Of a stretch of DNA of 64,000 nt, positions 44,823-54,038 are shown in pieces (positions within the stretch are counted from its first letter, which is position 1; each line of letters begins with the position of its first letter). The DNA is from Microlunatus capsulatus (GTDB taxonomy: Bacteria > Actinomycetota > Actinomycetes > Propionibacteriales > Propionibacteriaceae): the NCBI RefSeq assembly GCF_017876495.1, contig NZ_JAGIOB010000001.1:2604001-2668000 (forward strand), given 5' to 3'. Below the pieces are notes generated by a model. The model searched no databases. It was not told the DNA's origin and was given only the letters and a program-made list of their open reading frames with translations. The translations under genes and the position numbers were made by a program.

Positions 44823-46063
44823 CGGAGATGACACGTCTGGACCGAGTAGCAACGGTCCATGCGCGGATCGGCTGGAAGGCGCTGACGGCCGACGAGTACG
44901 TCGACGATGGATTTGCTTTTCTCTCTACACCGAACATCAAGCAATCAGTAATCGATTATACGAATGTCAACTTCATCTCTGACTTTCGCTACACGGAGTC
45001 CCCGGAACTTCAATTGCAGATCGGCGACGTGCTGCTTGCGAAGGATGGCAGCACGCTGGGTATCGCAAACTGTGTGCGCCACTTGCCGAGGCCTGCAACG
45101 GTCAATGGCTCGATCGCAGTTCTTCGACCCTTCAACGTGGAATCCCGGTACCTAATGTACTGGCTACAAGCCAGCCCGATTCAGGCGCAGATTCAGCAGC
45201 TCAAGGATGGGATGGGTGTGCCGCACCTATTCCAGCAGGACATACGAAAGCTTCAGGTGCCGGAGTTGAATCGCGGCGATCAGAGGCGCATCGCGGATCT
45301 TCTCGACAACCGAATCGCTCTGATTGACCGGATCGTCGCTGCCCGCCGCGAGCAGATCGGAAAGTTGGTGCAAGCGCGAGAGGCTCATCTGCAGCAGCTG
45401 CACGACAACTTGGTCAGCCAGTACGGCGAGTGTCGTCTTGGGTACCTCCTCGTCGGCCTTGAGCAAGGATGGTCACCCCAGGCAGACTCCGTCCCAGCTG
45501 CACCGCAAGAGTGGGGAGTAATGCGTTCGGGCTGTGTGAACGGCGGACTCTTTCGGCCAGACGACAACAAACGGCTCCCAGATGGTCTTGAGCCTCGGCC
45601 CGAATACGAAATCCGATCCGGAGACTTGCTGATGTCGCGCGCGAGTGGGTCCTTAGACCTTATCGGGAGCGTTGCGGTTGTGCCAGGCGGCACGCGTTCC
45701 CGGCTACTGCTATGTGACAAGATCTATCGAATCGCACCCGCAGAGGGTTGGGATGCCAGGTATCTCGCGCACATAATGCGCACCCGGAGGAGTCGTGAGG
45801 GGATCCGGCTTGGAGTTAGTGGAGCCGAAGGAATGGCTAATAACCTGCCCTCCGGTGTCGTTCGTGATTTGCGCATTCCTTTGGTCCCCAGTGTGCGGCA
45901 GCCGGAGATCATTGACCGCGCTGAAGCAATTCACAAGAGGGAAGCCGTGGTAACGGCCGGACTCACCCGATCGATAAGATTGCTAATCGAGTACAGATCT
46001 TCTCTAATAACGGCCGCCGTGACCGGCGCGACCGATATGCAGCAAGACAGGATCCTGACATGA
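44819..46063 (+). CDS. hsdS: Type I restriction specificity subunit
   Basis: The 414-residue protein has two target-recognition domains, each followed by a long central or C-terminal helix (RIADLLDNRIALIDRIVAARREQIGKLVQAREAHLQQL and the terminal EIIDRAEAIHKREAVVTAGLTRSIRLL). TRD1 begins around VHARIGWKALTADEYVDDG. It sets the DNA site of the complex. The gene is noticeably less GC-rich than its neighbours, as is common for hsdS. GTG 44819 overlaps the hsdM stop; ATG 44828 is an alternative. Confidence 0.93.
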   Translation: MTEMTRLDRVATVHARIGWKALTADEYVDDGFAFLSTPNIKQSVIDYTNVNFISDFRYTESPELQLQIGDVLLAKDGSTLGIANCVRHLPRPATVNGSIAVLRPFNVESRYLMYWLQASPIQAQIQQLKDGMGVPHLFQQDIRKLQVPELNRGDQRRIADLLDNRIALIDRIVAARREQIGKLVQAREAHLQQLHDNLVSQYGECRLGYLLVGLEQGWSPQADSVPAAPQEWGVMRSGCVNGGLFRPDDNKRLPDGLEPRPEYEIRSGDLLMSRASGSLDLIGSVAVVPGGTRSRLLLCDKIYRIAPAEGWDARYLAHIMRTRRSREGIRLGVSGAEGMANNLPSGVVRDLRIPLVPSVRQPEIIDRAEAIHKREAVVTAGLTRSIRLLIEYRSSLITAAVTGATDMQQDRILT

Positions 46064-49038
46064 GCGTGCATCTGGAGTCAGCGTTTGAGGCCAACATCGA
46101 AGCGCATCTGATCACGCATGGCTGGTACCAAATCAACCCTGCGACCTACGACAAGGGGCTGGGCCTATTCGGCGACGAGGTGGTGACCTACGTCGCGGCG
46201 AGCCAACCAAAAGCCTGGCAACAACTGATCAACCGACACGGCGGGGAGGGGATGGCGCGGCAGAGGTTTGTGAAGGTCGTTGCCGACGCCATCAACCACC
46301 GAGGGCCGATCAGCGTTCTGCGTGGGACTGTAAAGGACTCGGGCGTGACCGTGCGGATGTGTTGGTCGAAGCCCGCGAACAGCCTGACTCCCGAACTGCA
46401 GGAGCGATACGACGCAAACCGGTGCGGCGTCGTGCGTCAACTCCACCACTCGGAGTCCAACCCAGCCGACTCACTCGACCTGACGCTCGTGGTGAACGGC
46501 ATCCCGGTGGCTACGGCCGAGCTGAAGAACCCGCTCACGCACCAGACCATCGAGCATGCCATGGCCCAGTACCGCACGAACCGCAACCCGCACGACCTTA
46601 TCTTCGACAAGCGGGCGCTGGTGCATTTCGCCGTCGACCCTCACCGCGTCGCAATGACCACTCGCCTGGCTGGGGACCAGACCCGCTTCCTGCCCTTCAA
46701 CACCGGCTCTGCGGGCCCGGGCAAGCCGGGAGCGGCGGGCAATCCACCTTCCACCCCCTCGGCCACTGAGTCATATGAGACGGCATACCTCTGGGAGCAG
46801 GTGTGGCAGCGCGACGCCTGGCTTGATCTGCTCGCGGCATTTGTGCACGTCGAGAACGGAAACGTCCTGTTCCCGCGCTTCCACCAGTGGCACGCGGTGC
46901 GCTCGATCCTCGCCGCCACCCAGGTCGACGGAGCCGGCGTCGACCGGCTGGTCCAGCATTCAGCCGGATCAGGCAAGTCCAACACCATCGCCTGGACGGC
47001 TCACTCACTGTCACGGCTGCACGGTGACGACGACCACCCGATTTTCGACAAGGTGGTGGTGATCACCGACCGTCGCGTGCTGGACCGCCAGCTGCAGCAG
47101 ACCGTCGCCGGTCTTGACCACACGCCCGGCACCATCGTGCGGATCGACCAGCACTCCAACCAGCTGCGGGAAGCCTTGGAGGGCAACGCGGCGCGGGTGA
47201 TCATCACGACTCTGCAGAAGTTCCCGGTCATCGCCGAGAGCGCCAACGCCGTCGTGGGCCGCCGCTTCGCCGTCATCGTGGACGAGGCGCACTCCTCGAC
47301 GAGCGGCGACGCCGTGCAGAAGCTGAAGAAGGTGCTTGGTGGCGGGCTCGAGGACGCTGAGGAGGGCGAGGCGGAGGCCGAGGCGGCGGAGCTGCAGGTC
47401 GACGATGTCCTGCTGGCCAGCGCGAAGGCGCGCGGTAAGCAGCAGAACTTGTCGTTCTTCGCCTTCACGGCGACTCCGAAGCCGAAGACGCTCGACACCT
47501 TCGGCATGCTCGGCGAAGACGGGCACCGGCACCCCTTCCACACGTACTCGATGCGGCAGGCGATCGACGAGGGCTTCATCCTCGACGTGCTGGCCAATTA
47601 CACGACGTACTCCACCTACTACAAGCTCGCCCACGCCCACCCACGGAACGACCCGGAGATGCAGGCGTCGAAGGCCAAGGCGGCGTTGGCGCGGTTCGTC
47701 TCCTTGCACCCTTACCAGCTTGAGCAGAAGGCCGAGGTGATCGTCGAGCACTTCCGGCAGAAAACGGCGGGCAAGATCGATGGCGGCGCGAAGGCGATGG
47801 TTGTGACTCGGTCCCGGCTGCACGCGGTGCGCACCAAGCAGGCGCTCGACGCCTACATCAAGCGCAAAGGCTACGACGCAGGAGCGCAGCCGCTGCGGAC
47901 GCTCGTCGCGTTCTCCGGCAGTGTCAAGGACCCCGACTCACCGGAGGATGAGTTCACTGAGCCGGGCATGAACGGCTTCCCTGAGAGCCAGCTGCCTCAG
48001 CGGTTCCGGGAGGACGGATACCAGGTGCTTGTGGTGGCGGAGAAGTACCAGACCGGCTTCGACGAGCCCCTGCTGCACACGATGTACGTCGACAAGAAGC
48101 TGGCCGGAGTCAAGGCGGTCCAGACCCTCTCGCGGCTCAACCGCACCCGACCTGGCAAGGTGGACACCTTCGTCCTCGACTTCGCCAACAGCGCGGAGGA
48201 GATTCAACACTCTTTTGAGCCGTTCTACGAGGAGACCTTGGCTGCGCCTACGGATCCGAATGTGCTCTACACGATGGAGCACGATCTGAAGGCCGCTCAG
48301 GTGCTGGCGCCCGCCGAGATGGACGCGGCGGTCGCTGCACTCCTTTCGGGCGACCCGGCGCAGCAGTCGCTGCTCTACGGAAACCTGAGCCCTGCCGTTG
48401 GCCGATTCACGCTGCTTGACGAGGACCAGCAGGAGGAGTTCCGCGCCACACTGCAAAGCTTCACTCGCGCGTACGCCTTCGTCGCTCAGGTGATGCCCTG
48501 GACCGACGCCGAGCTGGAGAAGCTGTATCTCTACGGCAAGGCACTGCTCACCGAGCTTCCTACCGGTGACAACGACCCGATGCCGCAGCTCAGCAAGTCG
48601 GTTCAGCTGACCCATCTCCGGATTGCCGTCAGCTCCGACTCTTCCATCGAGCTCAGTGGAGACGACGAGCCCGGAGTTGCGCTCCCCGGGCAGGGGAAGG
48701 GCAAGCAGGCCGAGCCCGTGCTCGACAAGCTCTCGGCCCTGATCGCCGTGATGAATGACAAGTTCGGTACCGGTCTCGACGACGGCGACCGGGTGTGGGT
48801 AGACCAGCAATGGGTGGTGGTCAAGACCGACGACGACATGCGCACCGTCGCCCAAAATAACGACCGCAGCCAGTACGAGCTGGTGCTGACCGAGAAGATC
48901 AAGCAACTGCTGGTAGACCGGCAGGACAAGAACGGCCAGCTTTTCGACCTCTTCTTCGCCAACCCTGACTTCCAGGACATGATGCTTGAGTACCTCGGTG
49001 GGACCTACGACGAGTTCAGGCGGGAGATGGCGGTCTAA
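46060..49038 (+). CDS. hsdR: Type I restriction endonuclease motor subunit
   Basis: The 992-residue protein has the N-terminal nuclease motif Asp140 and Glu154-X-Lys156 (SLDLTLVVNG, TAELKNPL), an SF2 helicase with Walker A AGSGKS (Lys306) and DEAH at 408-411 (VDEAHS), and motif VI-like LNRTRPGK. It pumps DNA and cuts at a distance when the site is unmethylated. Its ATG overlaps the hsdS stop (ATGA); M, S and R are therefore one coupled unit. Confidence 0.96.
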   Translation: MSVHLESAFEANIEAHLITHGWYQINPATYDKGLGLFGDEVVTYVAASQPKAWQQLINRHGGEGMARQRFVKVVADAINHRGPISVLRGTVKDSGVTVRMCWSKPANSLTPELQERYDANRCGVVRQLHHSESNPADSLDLTLVVNGIPVATAELKNPLTHQTIEHAMAQYRTNRNPHDLIFDKRALVHFAVDPHRVAMTTRLAGDQTRFLPFNTGSAGPGKPGAAGNPPSTPSATESYETAYLWEQVWQRDAWLDLLAAFVHVENGNVLFPRFHQWHAVRSILAATQVDGAGVDRLVQHSAGSGKSNTIAWTAHSLSRLHGDDDHPIFDKVVVITDRRVLDRQLQQTVAGLDHTPGTIVRIDQHSNQLREALEGNAARVIITTLQKFPVIAESANAVVGRRFAVIVDEAHSSTSGDAVQKLKKVLGGGLEDAEEGEAEAEAAELQVDDVLLASAKARGKQQNLSFFAFTATPKPKTLDTFGMLGEDGHRHPFHTYSMRQAIDEGFILDVLANYTTYSTYYKLAHAHPRNDPEMQASKAKAALARFVSLHPYQLEQKAEVIVEHFRQKTAGKIDGGAKAMVVTRSRLHAVRTKQALDAYIKRKGYDAGAQPLRTLVAFSGSVKDPDSPEDEFTEPGMNGFPESQLPQRFREDGYQVLVVAEKYQTGFDEPLLHTMYVDKKLAGVKAVQTLSRLNRTRPGKVDTFVLDFANSAEEIQHSFEPFYEETLAAPTDPNVLYTMEHDLKAAQVLAPAEMDAAVAALLSGDPAQQSLLYGNLSPAVGRFTLLDEDQQEEFRATLQSFTRAYAFVAQVMPWTDAELEKLYLYGKALLTELPTGDNDPMPQLSKSVQLTHLRIAVSSDSSIELSGDDEPGVALPGQGKGKQAEPVLDKLSALIAVMNDKFGTGLDDGDRVWVDQQWVVVKTDDDMRTVAQNNDRSQYELVLTEKIKQLLVDRQDKNGQLFDLFFANPDFQDMMLEYLGGTYDEFRREMAV

Positions 49039-49244
49039 CTTGCGTGCCCCAAAGGGCGGCTGACGCCTGAACGTAGCCGCGAGATGCGCCGGGGCTACGC
49101 CACGTCCGGCGTGGACAGATTGGGCGCCCGTCGATGCCAGGCTCTCCCGAACTGGCTCCATCAGAACCGGCCGGTGCAGCAGGATTGGCAGACACGGGGA
49201 GCCAGAGTCCTCACGCTGCCCCCGCGCCCGCTAGCGTCAAGTGG

Positions 49245-50750
49245 GTGAGCGTCGCGCCTGGGGCACCGTTGTGGTCAGGACCCGGCCCGAATGCTCTGGG
49301 CGGTCGGTACCCGGGCCGGTATCCGTTAGCGGTGGAGTCGTTCGCGTTGGCGGCGGTGGCGGAGCTGCTGCCTGGGGCGACGACGGTCACCCCGCACGCC
49401 CGGTACTTCGCGTTGCATGCTCTGGTCGGCGTCGAGGGTGATGAGCAGGATCTTGGCGTCGAGGAACGGCTGGCGCTGCTGCGGCGGTGCGAGGTGGTGG
49501 TTGGCGCAGCCGCCACCATGCACGCCCGGTTACGTCCGGAGCTGCATGAGGGGTTGGCGGCGGCTCACGGTGCGGACGTGATCGCCCCGCAACTGGTCGA
49601 GGGTGGGACGGTCGATGTATCAGGGCTGGCCGAGCCCGGCCAGTACGCCGCATCGGCTCGAGGCTTCCTGGGCCCCTACTTGGCCAGTGAACGCACCCTC
49701 GGGTTAGTCGTCGATGTCGGCTCGGCGGTCGGCGCCGGCCCGCGCGCTCGGCGCCGTCTGCTGCGGGACGCGTTTCCCGACCTCCTCAGTCTGGCCGGCC
49801 GGGACAGTGTGGCGGTGGCTGAGTTGCAGGATCGGCCCGAGTGGTGCGTGTGCGGGGTCTCCGCGGCGGAGCGGGACTGGCTGCGCAGCGTCTTCGTGGC
49901 GCCGGAGATGCCGGCTGTGAGCGACGAGCGACGGTCGCAGACACTGCGCCTGCTGGCCCGGCTGGTCGAGCTGCACACGCCAAGGCAACTGACGGTCCAA
50001 GCCGCGGAGAAGTTGGTTAGCGACCGTGCAACGTACACCGACTCCGTTGTGGCTGGCCTCGAGGTGGCGGCGGCGTGGCGAGGAGTCATCTTGCGCTCCT
50101 GGTACGTGGAGGCCTGGCGGTCCCTGTGGGCGTGGACGATCAACTCGATGCCGGCGGCGGTGCCGGCCGGTCAGCTCGGCGACCGCCTCGCCGACACCCT
50201 CACCGAGCACCTGACCGCCCCACGGCTGGGTGCGCTGATCGAGGCCCTGCCCGACGGGGTCGGCGCCGACGGGCAGCCGACGGCAGCGGACCGGGAGCCG
50301 CCGATCACCGATCTACCGCGCGGCTGCCGCGAGCTGGCTCAGCTCATCATCGGCGCACGCCGCGCCGGCCGGCTGCCGCAGCGGGTCGCCGACTACTTCG
50401 AGGACCCACTCGCGGAGCGACGGAACCGTCAGCTCACCCCGACCGCCTTCGCGGACTGGTTGGATCAGCGCCGCGATCAGTCGTCCGCGGACGTGGCGCG
50501 CGAGCTCACCGCCATGCTGCTGCACCGCTCCCAGCGGGTGGCGCTGTCCAAGGGCCGATTCCACACCGACGGCTGGAAGATCCCCACCCGCCTGGCCAGC
50601 ATCGACGGCCGGCTCGTCACCGACTCCCTCGAGCCGGGCGGTGGGATCTCACTGCGCTGGGAGACCGCCGCGCAGGTGATGATCGGACTCGGCATCACCT
50701 GCTGGTCCGACACCAAGAACCGCTGGACTCTCACCGACGGCGCACCATGA
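49245..50750 (+). CDS. Unrecognised protein coupled to a PLD-like protein
   Basis: The 501-residue protein is soluble, alanine- and leucine-rich and mostly helical, with a hydrophobic helix-like stretch (SWYVEAWRSLWAWTINSMP, ~residues 285-305). I recognise no domain. GTG 49245 is proposed because TAGCGT stands seven bases upstream (49232-49237); no Shine-Dalgarno is present. An in-frame extension reaches ATG 49134. The stop overlaps the next gene start (ATGA), so the two form a tight pair. It lies 200 bp after hsdR but probably has its own promoter. Confidence 0.65.
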   Translation: MSVAPGAPLWSGPGPNALGGRYPGRYPLAVESFALAAVAELLPGATTVTPHARYFALHALVGVEGDEQDLGVEERLALLRRCEVVVGAAATMHARLRPELHEGLAAAHGADVIAPQLVEGGTVDVSGLAEPGQYAASARGFLGPYLASERTLGLVVDVGSAVGAGPRARRRLLRDAFPDLLSLAGRDSVAVAELQDRPEWCVCGVSAAERDWLRSVFVAPEMPAVSDERRSQTLRLLARLVELHTPRQLTVQAAEKLVSDRATYTDSVVAGLEVAAAWRGVILRSWYVEAWRSLWAWTINSMPAAVPAGQLGDRLADTLTEHLTAPRLGALIEALPDGVGADGQPTAADREPPITDLPRGCRELAQLIIGARRAGRLPQRVADYFEDPLAERRNRQLTPTAFADWLDQRRDQSSADVARELTAMLLHRSQRVALSKGRFHTDGWKIPTRLASIDGRLVTDSLEPGGGISLRWETAAQVMIGLGITCWSDTKNRWTLTDGAP

Positions 50751-53410
50751 CCGTCGGCGCGACCGACAGCAGAGCGCCGGCGACGATGAACCTCGCCCAG
50801 CTCCTCCATACGGTCGCGGCCGGCGACGCGTGGCCGCTTGAGGAGGCGCTGTTCCTCACGTTCGGGTTCGATTCCGGCTTCTTCGAACGCGGGATCCTGG
50901 GCCGCTGCCGCGCCGCCGGCGCGGTGGTCACCGTCATCGCCGACGGTACGGTGTGGGCGCCGGACCCGATTGCGCTGAGGTCGGCTGGGCAGGAGTACCT
51001 CCTCGGTCTTGCCGCGACACCACGGGCGTTCCACCCGAAGCTGATGCTGCTTCAAGGCGGTGACGGCGCCCTGGCCGCGATCGGCTCCGGCAACCTCACC
51101 ACCAGCGGCTGGCAGTACAACACCGAGTTGTGGCGCTGCCTGGAGGCAACAGCGGCGGGCGCCCCCACCCAGCCGCTGCTCGAGCTCGCAGAGTGGCTAG
51201 ACCAGCTCACCACCACCGCCACCTTGGCCGGCCCGCATCGCGACGCGGTCCACAGGTCTACCGACCGACTCCTTGCCCTGCTGACCCGTGTCCCTGAGCA
51301 GTCCAGCACCGTACGGGTGCTACCCCTCGACCGACCTGTCATCGAAGGACTCCCTCAGGGACCCGTCGACGAGCTCCTCCTCGCGGCCCCGTTCATTGAC
51401 CCGGCCGCCGACGCCATCCACGCCCTGCTAAAGCGCCTACAGCCCCGCCAGGCCACGATCGTGCTGCAGGAGCACCGGGGCGTGTTCGACCCCGCCACCC
51501 TCACCTCGGTGCTGGCCGCCGCGACGGGGTCAGTGACCGTTATCGCTGACCGCTCCACCCGTTACCGGCACGCCAAACTCATCGAGTGGCGCACCGGCAC
51601 CCAACGGTGGGCGCTCACGGGCAGCGCGAACCTCACCGGCAGCGCCCTGCTGCGCCCACCCGGGCGGGGCGGCAACATCGAGTTGACAGTCCTCGAGGAG
51701 CTCACCAAACCGGTGTGGCCACCAACAGCTGGCGCCCGAGACCGTGACCGCGAGGTCGTCACCCTGGCCGACCTCCCGGCCCCCGCCGAACCGCACAAAC
51801 CGACCGCGACGGCGACACCGGCGGGCCTTCCGCTGCTGCTCAGTGTCGTCTGGGAGGGCCGTGACCTCGACCTCGAGCTCAGCAAAGCCTGTCCCCCCGA
51901 GGTCGAGGTGCAGTCGCGGAACCATCCCATCGACGGCGAATGGCGCAGCCTCGGCGCCATCCCCGTCGGCGTGCGACGCCACCACCTCCCCGGGGTCGGC
52001 GTCGACGACGTCGCCCACCTCCGACTCAGCACCAGTGGCGTGGACCTGGTCGTCGGGCAGCCCGTCCCGGTCACCAACCTGCCCCGCGCCACCCAGCCTC
52101 CGCTGCTCGGCCCCGGCCAGCGCCGCCGCATCAGCACCGCCGAGGACCTGCTCGGCGACGACCTCGGCTACCTAGCCGCCTTCGCCGACCAACTCACCGC
52201 TCTCGCCAACGAACGCCGCCGCGCCTCCCCCGCCACTACCCGGAGCGCGACCGCCGTCACCGAACGGGTCACCGACCCCGACGACACCCAAGGCGTCGAA
52301 GCGCTGTGGCGGTGGGAGAAGGCCGCCCGCGGCCTGCACGGACCCGCGCTCACCGGTTTCGCGCTCGGCCTCCCACCTGCCGCCCCTGGCGATGCCTGGG
52401 AGGACTTTGACACCCCTGTCGGCGAGCTCGCCACCGACAGCGCGATCACCAGCACCCTCAGCGAGACGATCAGCGACGACACCGACAACGAGCCGGTCGA
52501 CCACCGCCACCAGCAGCCCGCCATGCGCCGCGCCCGCCGCCACTGGGTCCACGGCTACGCCGACCTCGCCCACCGCGAGAACCGCAACCGGCTCCGCACC
52601 CCCAACCCGGCGTCGCACTCACAACTGTCGACCCTGTCCTGGCTCGCCGTCACCCGTCTCGCCCTGGTCTTCTCCTGCGCCGGCAACTGGCCCGACGACG
52701 ACGAGACCCCCGCCCAGCACCTCGCCGAGCTCCTCACCACCCTGTTGGCCGGAGCGTCCGCCGAGGACCACCTCGACGAAGCCGTGGCACTCGCCGCGGT
52801 GGCCGTCGCAGTCGTCCGCCAACGCGCCGGCACCAGCGCCACCGGGCCTGTCGCCGTCGCCGCGCGCCGAGTCGAAGCCGCAGCCCAGCCCGTCTTGACC
52901 CAACACCAGCCGACACCAGCGCTGCTAGCCGAGTACTGCCGCTGCCTGCGCACGCCCGCCGGCCTGCCGCTCGCCCCCGAGACCGTCGACGGCCAGCTCG
53001 ACGCCTGGCTGCACCATCCCCTGCACCGCGCCATCCAGCTCGCCCAGACCCGCGGCTGGGACTGCGTCGAGGCCTCGTCCCAGCTGCTGCAGGTCACCGG
53101 CACCATCAGCGACCCCATCACCGCCGCCCTGGCGCTGCTCGCCGGATCAACCGGGCCGCTCGCCATCGACGCCCGCTCCGCCACCCGGCCGCTGCGCGGC
53201 ATCACCATCTGGGCGTCACCGGACCTGTACACGATCCGGCTCCAGCCCAAACCCCTCTGGGAGCACTACACCCACCCCAACATCGAGGCCATCCAGACCA
53301 GCTGGAGCAACGGCGAACGCAGCCGCTACCGCCAAGCTCACGGCCCCACCCAGCAACCGATCACCGCAGCGCTCCAGTGGCTCGACACCCTCGGCATCGA
53401 CTTGGTTTAG
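50747..53410 (+). CDS. Large phospholipase-D-like (two HxK motifs) protein, probable nuclease
   Basis: The 887-residue protein has two PLD-type half-sites. Site 1 is His96-X-Lys98 (RAFHPKLMLL) with Asn116 in GSGNLTTSG; site 2 is His275-X-Lys277 (YRHAKLIEW) with Asn295 in GSANLTGSA. Both lack the downstream Asp of classic HKD motifs, as in Tdp1-like nucleases. The remaining ~550 residues hold helical segments and no recognised ATPase or helicase. It is translated with the preceding gene through an ATGA overlap. Neighbourhood suggests a DNA-targeting defence effector; this is inference. Confidence 0.75.
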   Translation: MTVGATDSRAPATMNLAQLLHTVAAGDAWPLEEALFLTFGFDSGFFERGILGRCRAAGAVVTVIADGTVWAPDPIALRSAGQEYLLGLAATPRAFHPKLMLLQGGDGALAAIGSGNLTTSGWQYNTELWRCLEATAAGAPTQPLLELAEWLDQLTTTATLAGPHRDAVHRSTDRLLALLTRVPEQSSTVRVLPLDRPVIEGLPQGPVDELLLAAPFIDPAADAIHALLKRLQPRQATIVLQEHRGVFDPATLTSVLAAATGSVTVIADRSTRYRHAKLIEWRTGTQRWALTGSANLTGSALLRPPGRGGNIELTVLEELTKPVWPPTAGARDRDREVVTLADLPAPAEPHKPTATATPAGLPLLLSVVWEGRDLDLELSKACPPEVEVQSRNHPIDGEWRSLGAIPVGVRRHHLPGVGVDDVAHLRLSTSGVDLVVGQPVPVTNLPRATQPPLLGPGQRRRISTAEDLLGDDLGYLAAFADQLTALANERRRASPATTRSATAVTERVTDPDDTQGVEALWRWEKAARGLHGPALTGFALGLPPAAPGDAWEDFDTPVGELATDSAITSTLSETISDDTDNEPVDHRHQQPAMRRARRHWVHGYADLAHRENRNRLRTPNPASHSQLSTLSWLAVTRLALVFSCAGNWPDDDETPAQHLAELLTTLLAGASAEDHLDEAVALAAVAVAVVRQRAGTSATGPVAVAARRVEAAAQPVLTQHQPTPALLAEYCRCLRTPAGLPLAPETVDGQLDAWLHHPLHRAIQLAQTRGWDCVEASSQLLQVTGTISDPITAALALLAGSTGPLAIDARSATRPLRGITIWASPDLYTIRLQPKPLWEHYTHPNIEAIQTSWSNGERSRYRQAHGPTQQPITAALQWLDTLGIDLV

Positions 53411-53822
53411 CAGGGCAAGCGGAGGGCGGCGCTGGGCGGATGCTCAAATCCGAGAGGCATTTCGTGCCTGCCGTCGATACAGTCGCTTATCCAGGCCGGC
53501 CTTGCCCAGCACGGATGCTCGTACTGCGCCCCGCTGAGTGGTCCTCCAGCTGTCGAACCGGTGGAATGAAGACCTCGACAAACCCGTACTCGCACCGTCC
53601 GGCCTAACCGGTAGGCGCCCCCTCGCTGCTCGATGCGCCGGCGGCCCGCCGAGTCACAGGATAAGTTCGCCTGCCAGCCGGGGCTGCGGCCGACCTAGGC
53701 GGACCCAGTCTCACTTCTAGTCTCGTTCAGCACCGTTCGCCCTCGTTCAGCATCCGTCCTCTGGGTTGGTGTGCCCGCCCCACCGGACGCCGCTGTACCC
53801 GACCGGCATGTGGTCAGCAGAT
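53411..53822. other. Right-end non-coding region of the AICE (412 bp)
   Basis: I see no convincing gene. It contains the variant 12-bp arm-type repeats at 53704-53727 and ends at attR. Short frames in it lack RBS and coding character. Confidence 0.5.
53704..53727. repeat. Tandem variant 12-bp repeats near attR, candidate integrase arm sites (right)
   Basis: CCCAGTCTCACT (53704-53715) and TCTAGTCTCGTT (53716-53727) match the two exact repeats near attL in 8-10 of 12 positions and lie 95 bp inside attR. Confidence 0.45.
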
Positions 53823-53880
53823 CTCGAAAGCGCGTGAGGGTAAAACCTCCGAGAGTTCAAATCTCTCCGCCACCGCCAGC
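53823..53880 (+). repeat. attR: 58-bp direct repeat (duplicated tRNA-Ser 3' half)
   Basis: Identical to 31580-31637. It lacks the 5' half of the tRNA, so it is a remnant, not a gene. The hairpin terminator of the original tRNA locus follows at 53889-53921. Confidence 0.92.
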
Positions 53881-53888
53881 TCGGCCAG

Positions 53889-53921
53889 ATGCCGGCGCAG
53901 CCCCTGGGGCGGCGCCGGCGT
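53889..53921. terminator. Hairpin terminator after attR, right copy
   Basis: GCCGGCGC (53891-53898) pairs with GCGCCGGC (53912-53919); closely matches the left copy at 31651-31683. This is probably the original chromosomal terminator of the tRNA gene. Confidence 0.65.
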
Positions 53922-54038
53922 TCTGCTCCCTGGTCTCGGTTCCCCGCCTCCGTGCGATCCCTGGACCGAGCCGCCTGACGTCGGCGGCCCGTCGCCGGCC
54001 GGCACGCGGGGCCGGTGGCCCGGGGGCTGACGCGCCGA

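Larger units (their letters stand above)
31580..53880. mobile_element. Integrated actinomycete integrative and conjugative element (AICE), about 22 kb
   Basis: The 58-bp direct repeats (31580-31637 and 53823-53880) bound it. Between them lie a tyrosine integrase, an excisionase, two replication proteins (prim-pol and DUF3631 ATPase), an FtsK/TraB-like DNA translocase, a small membrane protein, a GntR regulator and an HTH-Nudix regulator. This is the AICE gene set (pSAM2 type), which transfers double-stranded DNA through one FtsK-like protein. Cargo is a type I restriction system, a PIN protein and two unassigned gene pairs. Base composition is visibly less GC-rich in parts, for example 32.7-34.2 kb and the HsdS gene. 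Confidence 0.9.

Noticed and set aside
49245-53410. DISARM or BREX components
   Set aside because: No SNF2/DrmA helicase, DrmB, BrxL, PglZ or matching methylase is present; the nearby methylase is an ordinary HsdM.
53823-53880. A second tRNA gene
   Set aside because: Only the half from the anticodon loop onward is present; no acceptor 5' strand or D arm. It is an att site.
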